Below are positions 22,171 to 34,321 of a DNA stretch of 64,000 bases, piece by piece; position 1 is the first letter of the stretch, and every line of letters starts with the position of its first letter. The stretch comes from Amoebophrya sp. A120 (Eukaryota; Sar; Dinophyceae; Syndiniales; Amoebophryaceae). A program made the position numbers and the translations under genes. Under the pieces are notes generated by a model, which saw only the letters and a program-made list of their open reading frames with translations, did not search any database and was not told the DNA's origin. The DNA is taken from NCBI GenBank assembly GCA_905178155.1, contig CAJINV010000002.1, positions 2,636,226-2,700,225 on the forward strand. Reading direction: 5' to 3'.

Positions 22171-22484
22171 AGGACTATGAGGACAGCGACGTGGGGAGCG
22201 GTTTCGAAGATGCCGAGGAGGAGGAGCAAGTGGGGCGAGAGACTCAGAAGGAGGACCATGGAGGGCACGAAGAACAAACCAGCGGTGCGGCGGGCTCAAC
22301 TCGTGGCACAGGAACTCCTTTTTGTTCGGTCTGTGTGCCGCGACGTTCCTGTTGCCGGGATCCTCCGGAACAAGCAGCAGATCCGGACGAGGACAACGCA
22401 GCCCGCCGCTGGCCGAAAAGAAAGGGCTTCCACATCTCCGAGCAGGACCAAGTATCGAAGGAAGAAAGTGCTGTTGTAGTGTAG
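22171..22484 (+). other. Acidic open frame, possible tail of the preceding gene
   Basis: Frame reading DYEDSDVGSGFEDAEEEE and QVGRETQKEDHGG, ending ESAVVV-stop at 22484. Composition looks coding, but it lacks its own good start. See the alternative splice in the previous gene. Confidence 0.4.
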
Positions 22485-23541
22485 TTAATGACATCTGCGT
22501 GTTGAACTTCTTACATCAGTAGCAAGCTTATTTATTTGCCGATGCAGTGGTAGAGCTAGAGGGAGGAGTAGGGTGTCTGTCATGCATTAATTTGGAAATG
22601 TCTCTGTCTTCTTTCTCCTCATTTAAACATTTTGTACAACTTCGGCAAAGGTGGAATAACGGAGGAAACTTGTCATGCATAGCGACCAGCAAAAACGTGT
22701 ATTACAGTGTAGAAGAACTTCTACGCGACCGCATAACATAATATGAAAATTTGCCAACCATCAACTACGGCGTACTTCAGTGGTCGAGCAACAAGCTGGT
22801 GCTCTGTTGCGTCTGCTACAGAACAAACCTACACTAAAAGCACTTTATTTTTCCCGCCATAGCACCCCCCTACGGCGGTTGGTGCTGGCTTCGATGACCG
22901 CGTGAAAGCCCAAGCAGACGCAGAGCTCCAGAAATCTGGTCAGAAGTATGAACGGGCTCTTTCTTGTTCAGGGGGACTTTTCAAAATGGCGTTGGTTTGT
23001 CATGGCACAGGGCATGAAGTTGAAGATCACAGAAGAGGCCGCTGTGGCAATCTGGTTTTCCAGTAGCACATGCATGGAAGCAAATATCTATCGGTGGTGA
23101 ATATTTTAGCCCGGGCCCGGGGCCATGAACTCGTGCAAATTTTGGGTCTTTGGTTATTCGTATTCTGCAGCGGTGGCACACAAAATGCATTTCAGTATAT
23201 TTACCACCTCTCATTCTACAACCGCCACTTTGGAAAATTCCCACGACCTGTTGGCGCTTGCATAAGGAGACGAGGAAGAAAAAGAAGGCGCAAGAAAAAC
23301 TATTCGCGTGAAACGATGTGCCGCCTCTGGCGTCCAGGGAGAAAGAAAAACTGTATAAATGATGTAGCTCTTCGTGCTGGCAGTAGTTGTATGGTAGTCG
23401 TAAAAATTTGCAGGTGCAGTACAACTGCCGCCCGGATCACACCATTTCATCGACGTTTGTTTACACAGCTCTGAAGAGTACTAGATCATCGCGTTAAGTA
23501 TTTCCTTTCTTCAGCCTGGACGCCGGACAAATGCATTTTCC
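22485..23541. other. No resolved gene; one possible exon
   Basis: Mostly unassigned. A frame from about 22863 to 23067, after a possible CCATAG acceptor, reads HPPTAVGAGFDDRVKAQADA and later ALSCSGG, VCHGTG, GRCGNLVFQ-stop. Its cysteines and composition suggest an exon, but neither partner exon is evident. Confidence 0.3.
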
Positions 23542-23950
23542 AGAACGATAAGAAGCCACGCGCGCTGGATTGGGCCAGGAGGGATCTTCCGTCGCAGTTG
23601 TTTATGTGCCACAGCCGGAGAAGGATCCGAAAGACGACCCGGACGGACCCCATGCGTCCCCGCCCCTGCTGCCACCTGTGCGCGCAAGCAGACGGCTGTA
23701 CGAGTACGGGGCAGCTGCTTCCTCGCCCCCGGCAAGTGAAACAAAAGCCAAGAAACCGAAAGTGACAAGGTGCGGCAGTTTGTACCAGAAAACCCCACTG
23801 TGCTTCGTCCTCGGGGTTGTGGCTGTCGTGGTGTTGTGTGCGGTTGTGTATCGCAGGAAAAAACTGCTTCACTGCCCTCGCCTTGTGCTACGTACAAAAG
23901 AATGCAGAACAAGAAGCGCGTTTTTTGCTAGAAGAAAGGGCGGCAAATAA
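23542..23950 (+). CDS. Small single-pass membrane protein, 5' exons unresolved
   Basis: An open frame to TAA at 23948-23950 reads EGSSVAVVYVPQPEKD, a proline-rich segment (ASPPLLPPVRASRR), a membrane helix (PLCFVLGVVAVVVLCAVVY) and a basic tail (RRKKLLHC). No ATG starts it; TTTTCCAG at 23535-23542 is a plausible acceptor although the frame closes shortly after it, so the true exon edge is uncertain. Topology suggests a type I or tail-anchored protein. No family recognised. Confidence 0.45.
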
Positions 23951-24944
23951 TGAGTGCTGGCCATAATTTTGATTTTCCTCACTGTGCCTATTCGTCTCTT
24001 TCCGTATTTTTTCCATGGAAGCTGCACGCATGGAGAGAAATTTTTTTTTCGCATGTGCAAAGAAATTGCTGTGACAATGAGACGGCAGAAAAAACGGTCA
24101 GCGCGGATGAAGTGAAGCACTTTTTCCGCACGACATTGCACTGGGGTGTTCCGTGGTTTACCTGAGCGACTTTCGCGACCTGTTCCCATCGGAGGGAAGT
24201 GCACGTGGAGAGCTTGCTACGGATTGCGGGGGACGCTTGCCAAGCCAAAACGTCGACCCCCAATGGGGCCCGGGTGGATCGAAGGACGGGGAATATATGG
24301 GAAACGCAGAAAGTAGGAGCGCGCCTTTTTCGCTCGACGCGGCGGTAGATTGATTCTTTTGCATGCTAGAGATTTCCAGATTTCACGTATAGGAAAGCGC
24401 TTTTGGCAATTGGCACCATATTGATTCGGCCTAGAGTTTGGGACGCATCTTCGTTCCCCCGGCTGCTCTTTGGTTTCACCTATTTGACCTGCGCTTTGCG
24501 AGTGGAAACGAAGAGCGCAGCGGCAGCTTTGATCGTGGGTTTTTACGCTAGTTTGATGAAGCCTTGACTGCAGCTGCGAGACCCGGAAATCCGGTTTTCT
24601 GGCTCTCTTTTCGTAAATCATGTTGCCACACGATGTTCGGCTTCGGGGTCGTGCGCCGCTGTGTTGCGGAGTGACTTTGTACGTATTTATAATAACATAT
24701 CAAACGGGACCTCCACAACATCACAGGGCGCCGGCAGTGGCTCGGCCACGGATCATCCCTGTACTCCGGTAACGTCAGGGTCAGAGCCAACGGAGGTTAT
24801 TACATGCAAAGAGGCTAGCGTGTCATGGCATATATCTCGGATAGAGTTTGAGTTGAATGTCAGACAGCATCGCGGACGAGATAGATTCTTGCGTGAGCAT
24901 TTTAACAGACTTCTTCTTGCATTTCGATTTTTACACAATGTGGC
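23951..24944. other. Noncoding, nothing recognised
   Basis: About 1 kb with only short frames; no RNA gene, introner or repeat seen. Confidence 0.55.
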
Positions 24945-26976
24945 ATGCTAGTCGCTTTCTTGTTCATCGCAGAAGCTTCACAGCTGCAGCTCGGCGCTGT
25001 CTCCGTCAAGGGCGATCCCGCACGGGTTAGAGGTCCTCCGATGTTGGCAACACAGCGGCAGCCGATGCAGACTACAGCTACTACAATAACGCAGGGCACG
25101 ATGGGAGGACGGTTACAACCGGCTGTTCGAAGGCCCCTGGTCCCGGAATCGCCTGAGTGGTGCAAGAGTCGCGAAACTGCAAAAGCAGCGATGGATGGTC
25201 TAAAGGCGGATATTAAGAGAGAGAACAATGGGGCGCAAAGGGCAATGCACCTACTGCAAAAGCAATCCTTCGAGTTACGCAATTATTGGACGCTGCACCA
25301 CGAATGGCAGCAGAAGCACCTCCAGCGCAGTGACCCCAACGCCGGCGGCTGTGGATCAGATGCCTTCATCTCCTGTGACGAACCTCCTAAGCCGCCGCTA
25401 CCTGTCCTCGAAGGCGAGAATTCCGTATGGTCAATTCACTTGCTGAGCTGCAATATAGAGGCCAGCGCGCCACCAGAAGATCATTTTGCTGATTCGATGT
25501 TTCCCAAGCTCATGTCTTTCGTGAGTTCCGTTGCAGTATGGGTTACCAACCAAACCGGCGTCGTTGAGCACTGGTTTGTCGTATTTGTATCTCATTCCCT
25601 GTTTACGGACGAGTTGATCGATATCGGAAACGGCCAATTATATGTAGTGAGGTCACCGAACGGTTCTAACCGGGGAGTTTTCTTGCCACCTCCCGCCCAC
25701 AATGGACGGCAGTTTTCAAGCGGCCGGAAGTGTTGTTTGACATAAAAAGTTTCCACTTGTCAAGCGGCTGGGGCTTTGCCGTCAACCAAGCCCGACGCTA
25801 TTCTATCGATTGCGGCTTGATAAAGCGACGCAAGAGAGCCGGCAAAAGGGGCGTTCTTCTGACGCGCCCACCGCCTTGGTTTCTGGCGGTTTGGGGCGCG
25901 CTAGAGACGAGCGCCCCCCAAAAAAAAACGCGCCCAAGATCAGAACAGCGAAACACCATGGCGCGGCCGCGGTTTCGGAGCCTTTTGGCCGGCCGCGAAG
26001 GCGGCTGCCTTTTCGCCGGCCCCAGAGCCTGGGAAGCTTTGCAAAAAACGCCGGCGTGAAAAAATAAAATGCAAAAAAGAAAAAGCGCGCCAGGCGCGCG
26101 AAGCCAGTCCGTATGAGTCAAGCTTTTTCTTCGCCAACGAATCAAGCCAAGACGCCAAGAGCCAAGCTTTTTCTCCGCTTTTTGGGCGCCCCTCCCAGCG
26201 CCCGGATCGGCCTCATAGCGTTGGGGCTGGGTTTCGGAAAGGAATTTCGGAAATTTGCTAAAATTTGCGACGTTCATCAGGCGGCCGCCATACCATGCGG
26301 CCTAAAGCTACCCACGCCGGCTTTGGCGATCCCAGCATAAGCAAAGTCACGGCCAAGGCGGCGGTCGGCAAGAAAACGCCCGCGACCTCACTACCCCCGC
26401 CCCGGCGGCTATATGTGCTCTGTTCAGAAGGAAACGCCGCTCCAGGTCGTTGTGGCGGAGTTCGACGACCGCGGGATCAGTGTGCGTCGGGTTCGTCCCG
26501 ACCTTTGGACGAATAGGGGGACTCCAACTTCCCGCGAGGGATTATCAGCGACGTGTGGTCAACAACGAACATGACATGGGTTTGGAACGGAGAAGGAACC
26601 TCACGCAAATGATCCGAGCGGGAAGTACAGATTGGAAGCTAGCGACTTAACTTTCACTCGGATCTATGATATCGTCCACAAGATGAAATGGTATCAATTT
26701 ATAACACAAAGTTACGAATCCAATCCCGAAGACCCAAATCGGTTCCAAGTAGTCTGGCGGAGTAGGGATTACAAAGCCGGCACTTTAGATTGCCAGATGT
26801 TTGTGAACGACTTGATAAACCAGTTTGTGTCAACGTCTGATGTGGAATTGGATGTGCACGCACTTTCAGAGAACAATGTAATAAATGGATTGGCGAATCG
26901 TGTGAAACAAACTCAGCATCTGGTGTGCCCCTTTTCACCGTCGACGCCGTGCTGTCTGCAGTGGGAATTCTGCTAA
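24945..26976 (+). pseudogene. Secreted protein with permuted-papain-like His and Cys motifs, apparently interrupted
   Basis: Frame 24945-25745 starts with a signal-peptide-like MLVAFLFIAEASQLQLGA and includes VVEHWFVVFVSHSL. After about 0.9 kb of GC-rich sequence, the frame at about 26580-26976 reads TFTRIYDIVHKMKWYQF, WRSRDYKAGTLDCQMF and VNDLINQFVS. A His-bearing strand first and an N/D-C-Q-x-F-V helix later is the arrangement of circularly permuted papain folds (PPPDE, LRAT-like, NlpC/P60 relatives). The middle (25746-26580) shifts frame several times, so this is either a gene with a large atypical intron or a broken gene. The fold call is an inference from motifs only. Confidence 0.4.
25800..26400. 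other. GC-rich island inside the interrupted gene
   Basis: About 600 bp rich in GCGC, GGCCGG and CGGCC words, unlike the flanking sequence; its composition recalls the last 250 bp of the window. No inverted ends or target duplication found. It may be foreign or repeat DNA. Confidence 0.4.
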
Positions 26977-28570
26977 AGCAAGAGACATAGCTTTACTCGC
27001 ACTCTCTGGCACTTAGTTCCGGCTGCTCCTCGTCTTTACGACAGCGGAGAAGTGTCGGTGCAAATGACGTCAGAAGTGCGAGTTGGCTCGTCAAAGAGGT
27101 AAGTAGTGGCCACTCTGCGCTGATAGAGAGGACGAACAGGAGGAGATCTTTCTGTGACATGACCGCACCACCCAAATTGTATGAAAATTTGATTGTGACC
27201 ACTCCAGTATCTCGAACCCCGAGTCTTTGTTGTTTCCTTACACTTACATAAATCGTCAATGTTTCGATCGTAAATGCCAGTTTTTCCATGTTCCAAATCT
27301 TCATTTCTAGTCTTTCAAATGCAGCAGAAAAAAGATATAAACAAGATCTTCATACAAAAATAAAAAAGCAAGAACCTTTTTCAGTTTTTAGTGTCTACTC
27401 GGTTTTACGTTTACCCCCTTCTACTTTGCTTCGCAGTTCCTTTTAGACTTTCGAGTGCCCTCTTCTGAGAGACTTGACAAGGAGACGCTGTGGACAAAGT
27501 CGCGCCAGAACCTGCTATGTATTGGCCGTTTTTTGCGGTGTCTCACCATCAGAAGTGCGAGCTACGAAGAACGGGGCGCACCACCTAAAGTTCACAAAAA
27601 AAAGCTCTAGATTCGAACGGGAGATAAATAGGTACTACGATCTTTTATTCTTTATGTTTTACTGTGAATGTGAAAGAACTGCAAGCGCAAGAAATTGTAA
27701 CCACGAGCACTGGAGGAAACCCAACTGTGGTCGTCGTCTTGTAGGTTCTGCGATCTTGATGATCGCGGAAAGAGCCATGCTGTAGTGGATGGCAAGCGAG
27801 AGTTCATCGTTGCAGCTGTGGCGGCCTTGCTGATGCTGATTTCGAGATCCATATAGCTTTCGTGAGCTCATGATACACGACGTTTCGGACACCTGCAGCC
27901 TCGAAGATCCCCCGTTAGGTGAAGATATTGTTCTGTAGTTCTGGTGTTGTCGGCCAGTCGTTGACGATGCAGAAGATGCACCACCTCGTTAGTACTAGAA
28001 CTTTGCTCTTACTTAATTACTTTCACTTGATCACACTACAAGCTCCGACGGTTGCTGAAGAAGGATGTTGATGAAAGCACCAACGACCAAGATCGCGCGC
28101 TTCGACATGCTTTCTCCGGAAGTACAGCGGGAAGGCTTCTGCCCTCGCCATTCCCATTTCCACTTATAGTGCGCCTTGCAGCCACCTTTCCGCGAGGAGT
28201 GCTTTGACTGTTGTTGTAGTTACAAGTTGATCATCGTGGCTTTATTTTTATTTCGCGTGCTTTTTGCAGCAAGTAAACACCAGCTTTTCGGAACTACAAC
28301 GAACATTCCCTTGACGGGTAATTGGAATGCCTGTTTTGGTACTAAGCAATCTAGCATACGAAATTCGTAGTCGAACAGCCCGAGAAATTGAAAAGGTTCC
28401 ATCTTTGCTCCTTCTCTATCGCGAGGTATTGCTGGAAAACAACGACTACTTACGAGAAGTAAAACGCAAAAGAACAAGTAAGACTGGACGATCTACATGT
28501 GCACTCGTTAAAGATCATTTAGATTTACCAGAGCCACGCCCAGTATTTTTCGCACCAGCATTAGATCAAA
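26977..28570. other. Intergenic, no gene seen
   Basis: About 1.6 kb with no supported frame, RNA gene or introner. Confidence 0.6.
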
Positions 28571-30628
28571 ATGGGCACGGACCACGACGGAGAGAACAAG
28601 GACATCACCCTCCGGGATGTGCTTCGCGACATGAACCGCGTGTCGATGAAGGACAAGCTGCGCCAGAAGCTCCGAGAGCACGAGGGAGAAAAGGACGAGG
28701 CCGGGGCTTTGATCATCCCGAAGCGGCTCGGCACGCAGTGGGTGTGGGAAGCGGGCACGGATATCAACCCGCTGAAAAAGATGGTCGTGGAGTGGTTCCC
28801 GAAGGACGATGGCCCGGCGGCGAAAAAGCAGATCGATGACGATATGCATTTCAAATATGTCTGGGTCCGGAAGGATGCAACTTGTGATGCACATTTCACA
28901 CAACACAAAGATCTGTCACGCATGAACAGCGAACGCGCACGCGGCCCAAAACTTGGCACCAAAAAAGGGGATTTGTCATGCGGATTAGGCATTGAGTTTG
29001 AGACACGCACACGTTCTCAGGACCTGTCATGCTAGGGCTTACGTGCCAGACCTTCTGGGTCACGCAAAACCTGCATGACAAACTTCTGCATTCGTCCAGA
29101 CCCAGACATATTTGCATTTGATACACGAGAATTTGGAGCAGGACGCTGGGGGCTATTCCGCTGGCCGCGGCGGCAAGGGCAGTGTTGAGCAGCAGGCTGA
29201 CAAAGGTGCGGCGAGTAGTATGAAGAGCGTCAAGAAAACGAAAAATAACACTCCCGCTGCGGGCGCAGCCTCGGTCTTGAAGGCGGAGAAGAAGGGAAAG
29301 AAGGAGAAAAACCAGAAGCAGACCAGCAAGTCTACTTCCACCGGCGGTGCTGCTAGTGTGAAGATATTAAATGCAAAAATGTCTGGGTCTGGAAGATTGC
29401 AACTTGTCATGCTGTTTTTGGACTCGAAAGAAATTTGCATTGCATGATCAGCAAGGGAGTCTAATTTGTGCTACGCTGGGAGGGCATTTGTCATGCGGAG
29501 TATGCATCAGGAAGCCCTCTAAAAATCTGTGATTCTAGGTCGTGCATTACAGACATTCTGGGTCAGGCAAAATATGCATGACAAACCCGGCAACATTCCA
29601 GACCCAGACATTTTTGCATTTGATAGAAGAAGAAGATGAGCAAGAAAAATAACAAGGCCACCGCCTCCTCCTCGTCCTCCGCGATCGGGAAGATGAAAAA
29701 GAACAAATCCTCGCTCGCAACAGCCGCTGGCGTAGCGAAGTCGAAAGGTGCTGGAAATTCCGCGAGCAGTTCGTCGAAAGCCGGCGCCGCAGCGGTTGTG
29801 GGGGATATTTTCAACGACACGACGAAAAATAAATCGCGAGCTTCGACGGGTAGGGGCACTACTTCCAACAAGCGCAAGCAAAATTTGTTGGAGGACGATG
29901 AGGGGACGTCTTCCGAGGAAGAAGAGCTGGAGGACAGCGAACAGATGATATGCGATGGGCAAGTATCGGGATCATAAGTACAACTATATAAGTTGCATAG
30001 CGTGACAAATTTTGATTTATTTTTTCCCGATGAGGAAATTTCAATTTGTAATGCAATTTTGCAGCGATTATAGCAAAGATTAGGTCGTGATACTTTTGTG
30101 ATGCATAGATCACCAGTGACGACGAGGTTGAGTTGGATGTTATCCTGTGTAAAAAAATCAAACGCTCTCAGCCACGCACTATGTTTGTCATGCTGATCAT
30201 GCGCCGTCACGACGCACAGTAGAACTACAACTACGTCATTCAGTTATTTCTTGTCGAGCTATTTCTTTCGTGATTTTCATGTACTAGAGGTGGAGGTGCC
30301 CAAATATTGTGGCACGTGCTGATTCTGAGCATAGTAGGTGAGCAGCGTCGTTGTTTAATATTTTACACAGGATAGTACATGAGATGAATGTGGGAGGCGA
30401 ATATGACCCGAACAACTCGGAGCACTCGGTTATGGTGTGTAGCGACTGTTTTACCTTTCTCCTCTGCACTTGCAGAAGCGCAGTAGAGACTACAGTTGTC
30501 GTGACTTGGCTGTAAATGCATCTCGGCTACCACTTCTGAATTATGGAAAACCGTTTTATCAGGCTCGTCAAGCTCAAGACTTGACAAGGCTCATAACACG
30601 GTTTCCCATCATTGATTCTACTTTTTGA
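28571..30628 (+). CDS. Lysine/acid-rich hypothetical protein
   Basis: ATG at 28571 (MGTDHDGENKDITLRDVL). N-terminal 90 residues are ordered-looking (IIPKRLGTQWVWEAG, MVVEWFPKDDG), followed by a low-complexity K/A/S-rich part and an acidic patch (EDDEGTSSEEEELEDSEQ). Introners at 28843-29123, 29365-29625 and 29949-30107 are removed in frame. A fourth candidate at 30141-30374 leads to VHEMNVGGEYDPNNSE. A 41-bp GT-AG intron (30435-30475) then joins HSVM to KRSRDYSCRDLAVNAS and a TGA at 30626-30628. The exons through 30107 are firm; the last three steps are proposals. Composition suggests a nuclear or nucleolar protein, without proof. Confidence 0.6.
28843..29123 (+). mobile_element. Introner, family A, forward copy
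   Basis: 281 bp; target copies gacga (28838-28842) and cacga (29124-29128), first base differs. Excision joins KKQIDD to ENLEQDAGG. Confidence 0.92.
29365..29625 (+). mobile_element. Introner, family A, forward copy
   Basis: 261 bp; starts TATTAAATGCAAAAATGTC. Perfect target copies gaaga (29360-29364, 29626-29630). Excision gives AASVKKKMSKKNN. Confidence 0.95.
29949..30107. mobile_element. Introner, family D
   Basis: 159 bp; ends TATGCGATGGGCAAGTATCG and GATACTTTTGTGATGCATA. Target copies gatga (29944-29948) and gatca (30108-30112). Excision joins LEDSEQ to TSDDEVELD. Confidence 0.85.
30141..30374. mobile_element. Introner candidate, TIRs TATCCTGTGTAAAA
   Basis: 234 bp with matching ends TATCCTGTGTAAAA and TTTTACACAGGATA and internal TGTCATGC motifs. 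Flanks gatgt and gtaca do not form a 5-bp duplication, so either the boundary or the site has diverged. Confidence 0.55.
30435..30475 (+). other. Possible 41-bp GT-AG intron
   Basis: GTGTGTAGCG to GCACTTGCAG with a pyrimidine tract. Both sides are phase 0, and the downstream exon (51 codons) ends in TGA at 30626-30628. Confidence 0.45.
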
Positions 30629-30663
30629 TTTTTTGCATCTTGAGCAAGATGTGAAGTGGTAAA

Positions 30664-32321
30664 ATGGAGTTGTCCAGCACAATCTCACTGACACTGACGC
30701 CGACCCCCTCTGAGACGCCTGCGAAGTATCCGGGCGATGATGACAAAGAAAAGGCGAAGCTGTTTTTGAAGCGGCAGATTGTACTATTTTATAGACATTA
30801 TTTGTTTTTCATCTAGATGCTGATAGCTGCTCCTGCTTTTACTTTCCTCCCGAGTCGTTTTATTCTCAACCACGACGTGCATGCAATTAATAGAACCATA
30901 GTGTACAAGCATAAATATGGGCATGCCTCACAAAAATACCCCACAGGAAAACATCGAGGACGACTGTAAAATCATGCTAAAATCTCGCGTATCAAGCGAA
31001 AAATGAAAATCAATCCCCCTAGCCCTAACCCGTAGCAGCTCTCCTCCTGTTCCATCTGATGTCAGTCGCTGTTCCTGGTGTCGATCTGACGACAACCTTT
31101 CGGCAGGAAAGCAACGCCTTTAAAAACAATAGGTAAACGAGTTGTAGTCGTTCTTCCTAGTTACAATATCAGCCCATACGCACACGTATGATATTTAGCA
31201 TTTTTGAAAGAGGGGAAAGCTGGGGTATTTTTCGCACTTTGATACGTGAAAATGATGAAGCGGCACATCCTGAGCAAGAGGCGGAAGATTGAACGCCACA
31301 AAGCGATATCAAATGAAAATTTGTCTGGGTGGTCGGGAAAGTTGTCATGCGAATTTGCTGTGGATGATGAGTGGACATACACACAGCGACGAGTATTTTT
31401 ACGGACGCGCGCATGAGAAGTTTTTGAGCGAGTATAATGTCTTCGTGCAGCGTAGAGCGCATGACAAATGCAAATCGCGTTTTTACTCTTACTCGACCTC
31501 CCAGACATGCTTTTTTGAAGTGCATACAGGCAGCTCCGCAAACTGGAAAGTGGCGACGAAGACGATATGCTGTGTAAAAACTTTGTAGAAAAAATGATCG
31601 CCCCCATGCTTCTCTCTATACAGTTCAGTGAGTTCAATACTCTTACCAATAGGATTTGCGTTCTTGCTGCAATCTTGCATAGCCACTTGTTCGTGAATCG
31701 TGCCCGGAGTGCATTGAGCGCACGACTTCCACCGCGTTTGCACAATTATGGGAATGCAAGTTTCTAATCCTGACTATACTTACACACCACGGCAACTACG
31801 TCATCACGACAGATTTGCATGACAAGCATGGAGAGGGTCATAGTTCGGTTTTTCCACAGGATACGAGACTTGAACCAGAACCACAGCGGAAGCCGGGTGG
31901 GTGATGGCGCCGCTAGCGAGGAGGTATCCTGTGCAAAAGTATCGCATTCGTATAAATGCAGGTTTTGCATTACAAATCTTTATCTTGAGGGAAATCCGCA
32001 TTACAAATTCTCTCTCTCATGCTGAGGAAATTTGTATATGCATTTATACGGGCACGATACTTTTGCAGTTCATAGGAGGGGTTGAGCGGCGATGATGAAG
32101 ATGACGAGGACCTGGGTCCTGATGAAGAGGAATCGCAAAAATCTGCGGATGAAGATGAGAAAAATTTGGACCAGGACGCGGAGGATCAGGTTGGCTCTGT
32201 GAAAGCAGAGCCCCAACTACAACAACCGACGAAAAACCAGTCTGGAGGTGCCGCACCGGGGTCTTCCTCTTCTTCTACTGGGGCTGCAGCTGTCGCGGCG
32301 GCTCCGGCGGCCGGGGCGTGA
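30664..32321 (+). CDS. Hypothetical protein with acidic C-terminus (exons partly resolved)
   Basis: ATG at 30664 (MELSSTISLTLTPTPSE) leads to KAKLFLKRQI at 30780. A GT-AG intron 30781-30946 joins phase 0 to ENIEDDCKIMLKSR. A second, 30989-31260, leads to RHILSKRRKIERHKA. Two element-like segments (31307-31526, 31566-31863) follow and a firm family D introner (31925-32074). The C-terminus is strongly acidic (LSGDDEDDEDLGPDEEE, ADEDEKNLDQDAEDQ) then A/S-rich, stop TGA 32319-32321. The middle junctions are not resolved. Alternating basic and acidic stretches suggest a nuclear protein; no family recognised. Confidence 0.5.
31307..31526. mobile_element. Diverged family A-like introner
   Basis: 220 bp; ends TATCAAATGAAAATTTGTCT and TTTTTTGAAGTGCATA with CCCAGACATG inside the right end. 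Flanks agcga and caggc do not match, so it is old or misdelimited. Confidence 0.55.
31566..31863. mobile_element. Introner candidate, unclassified ends
   Basis: 298 bp; ends TATGCTGTGTAAAAAC and GTTTTTCCACAGGATA are complementary over most positions. Flanks gacga and cgaga share only CGA. Confidence 0.45.
31925..32074. mobile_element. Introner, family D
   Basis: 150 bp; perfect target copies ggagg (31920-31924, 32075-32079). Excision gives AASEEGLSGDDED. Confidence 0.93.
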
Positions 32322-34321
32322 GGAAATTCGTTTGTAGTTCCACGGTCGTTTCGTAGCTGGCGGTAGGAAAAAGGAGAACGAGGGGAAAAATGGTACTATC
32401 GTGAATTTCAATTTAGTACTTGATGTCATCGTAGTAAACAGCAACAAGCACGCGAGCTTGTGGTGAAGTGCTTGTTTCTTTTGTGTGATCATCTTATCAT
32501 GCGAAATGGAAATTCAGTACAAATCCAAAAAATGTGCACACCATGCTTGTAACATTTACTATCAGGTGGTCGACGTGCGCAATCCGTAAATCTTCTACAA
32601 GACCGGGGTGGAAGATGCGTTTTTCGGAAGAACGACATGACTACCGAGGAAAATTTATATCGATCACAAATATTAAACACAACGATAATACGATTGAGTA
32701 GTGTAGCTGCTACGTAGTTTTTCACGACCTTCACGTAGAAGTGGGTACCTACTATGTATGTTAGTAGGACTGAAACTCAGAAGAAGCTTTTTCTCTGCTC
32801 GTGACAAGCAAACTATACTAAACTTAAAGATCCACCATGCTCATCCTATTGAACTCTTTTTGAAGGACGGAACGAAGACATCTCGATGTGCAGCAGACTT
32901 GTTCCAAAAAAACAAGAGCCACGGTATAGGGTTCTCGGAAAACAAATTCATCTCTAGGACTGTACGAAAACGACTTCCCCTACGCGAAATATTACACTCA
33001 TTACTGAGACCGGCTCAGATCAGTTCCACAATAAAAAAAGAAGTACAACGCCACCTATTCTTGATCAACTTTTTTTTCGCTACTAGTAGAGTCAGTGCGC
33101 GACCTGATTCTAGGTCGTGGCGCTCTCCTCGTGCAAAAGGAAGTAGAAGGTGGAGCAATTGATGAACTTGAACGCAAAAATAAAAATCTCATTCGACCTC
33201 GCTAGATCGCCGTACCGTACATCATACCTGTCATGCCTGTGGTATGAAGGATCAACAAGAACAGCGTTGATACCTGCACAGAAAGAATCTTCCCAGTGTA
33301 GCGGCTGTGGCAAGTAAAATTTTTGCTGTTCACAAGAAGTAGTGCGCTGCGATGGTTCTGGTCCGAAAAAACTGCTGCACCGGAAGCGACGTTCTTGTAC
33401 TTACTTAGACTACAAGGTGCGCGAGGAATCCTGTATGCTAAGCCTAAAAGTTGACAAACACGTAGCGATCATTCCGATTGCACAAGAAGAGACACGCGAT
33501 CACCGTCCAGTTGCAATCCAATTTTTTCTCAGCATAGCAAATGTAGAAATAGTCCTGGTTCATTTTTTGACACATATTTTGCTGCCGCCGGTGCTGCTTT
33601 CACCTTGGCTTACGCACCAGATGATCCAAGCTCACTGCCTCTAAAAACCACATATACTGTGGTCTTATCGCTGCATCCACCTACCATTTTCTTGGGTCCT
33701 GCGTTGCGCTTTTAGCGAAAACTGTACGCCAGTCTCAGATTTTTACGACAACGAAAGGTATGGTGTCGAAAAGTAGTAAAGTAGTGACATATTTGTGATG
33801 CGTTCGCGTTCCAATTCACTGTTCTTGACTTTCCTGATCCACATCCGCTGTTTTTTCAGCTGCAACGCCAGGTCTTATTTTCTCCGATTTCATTTTGAAA
33901 ATTGAAATTCACAATTGCAAAAATTTCAGGAACAGACCAACGAACAGCAAAGGCTGAATCAGGCTGAGAAGATTAATGTGATTGATAAAGTATTTTTTCC
34001 ACCCAAGTAGATTTAGATGTAGATTCCTATGAAGCGATTGCGAATAGCGATAGTAGAAGTACCTCTAGGACTGAAAGTTAGTAGTAGAAAACAGACCTCA
34101 AACCATCAAGGAGTCTCTTCCAACCACAACCCTAAGTCACATCATTTTCATCACTCCCCTTTAACGTACTAGTTCGAACGAAGTAGACAAAAAACAGCAA
34201 GTGGCTCGATTTTGGAAAAAATATCTCATCGTCAACATAAATGGGAAAACATTCAGCATAATTTCAAATCCATGTTCGATTTTTCCGTGGCACCCCATCA
34301 GATAGAAACTAAATTTCGAAG
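32322..34321. other. Intergenic, no gene seen
   Basis: Two kilobases of AT-rich sequence with only short frames. No RNA gene, introner or repeat recognised. Confidence 0.6.
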
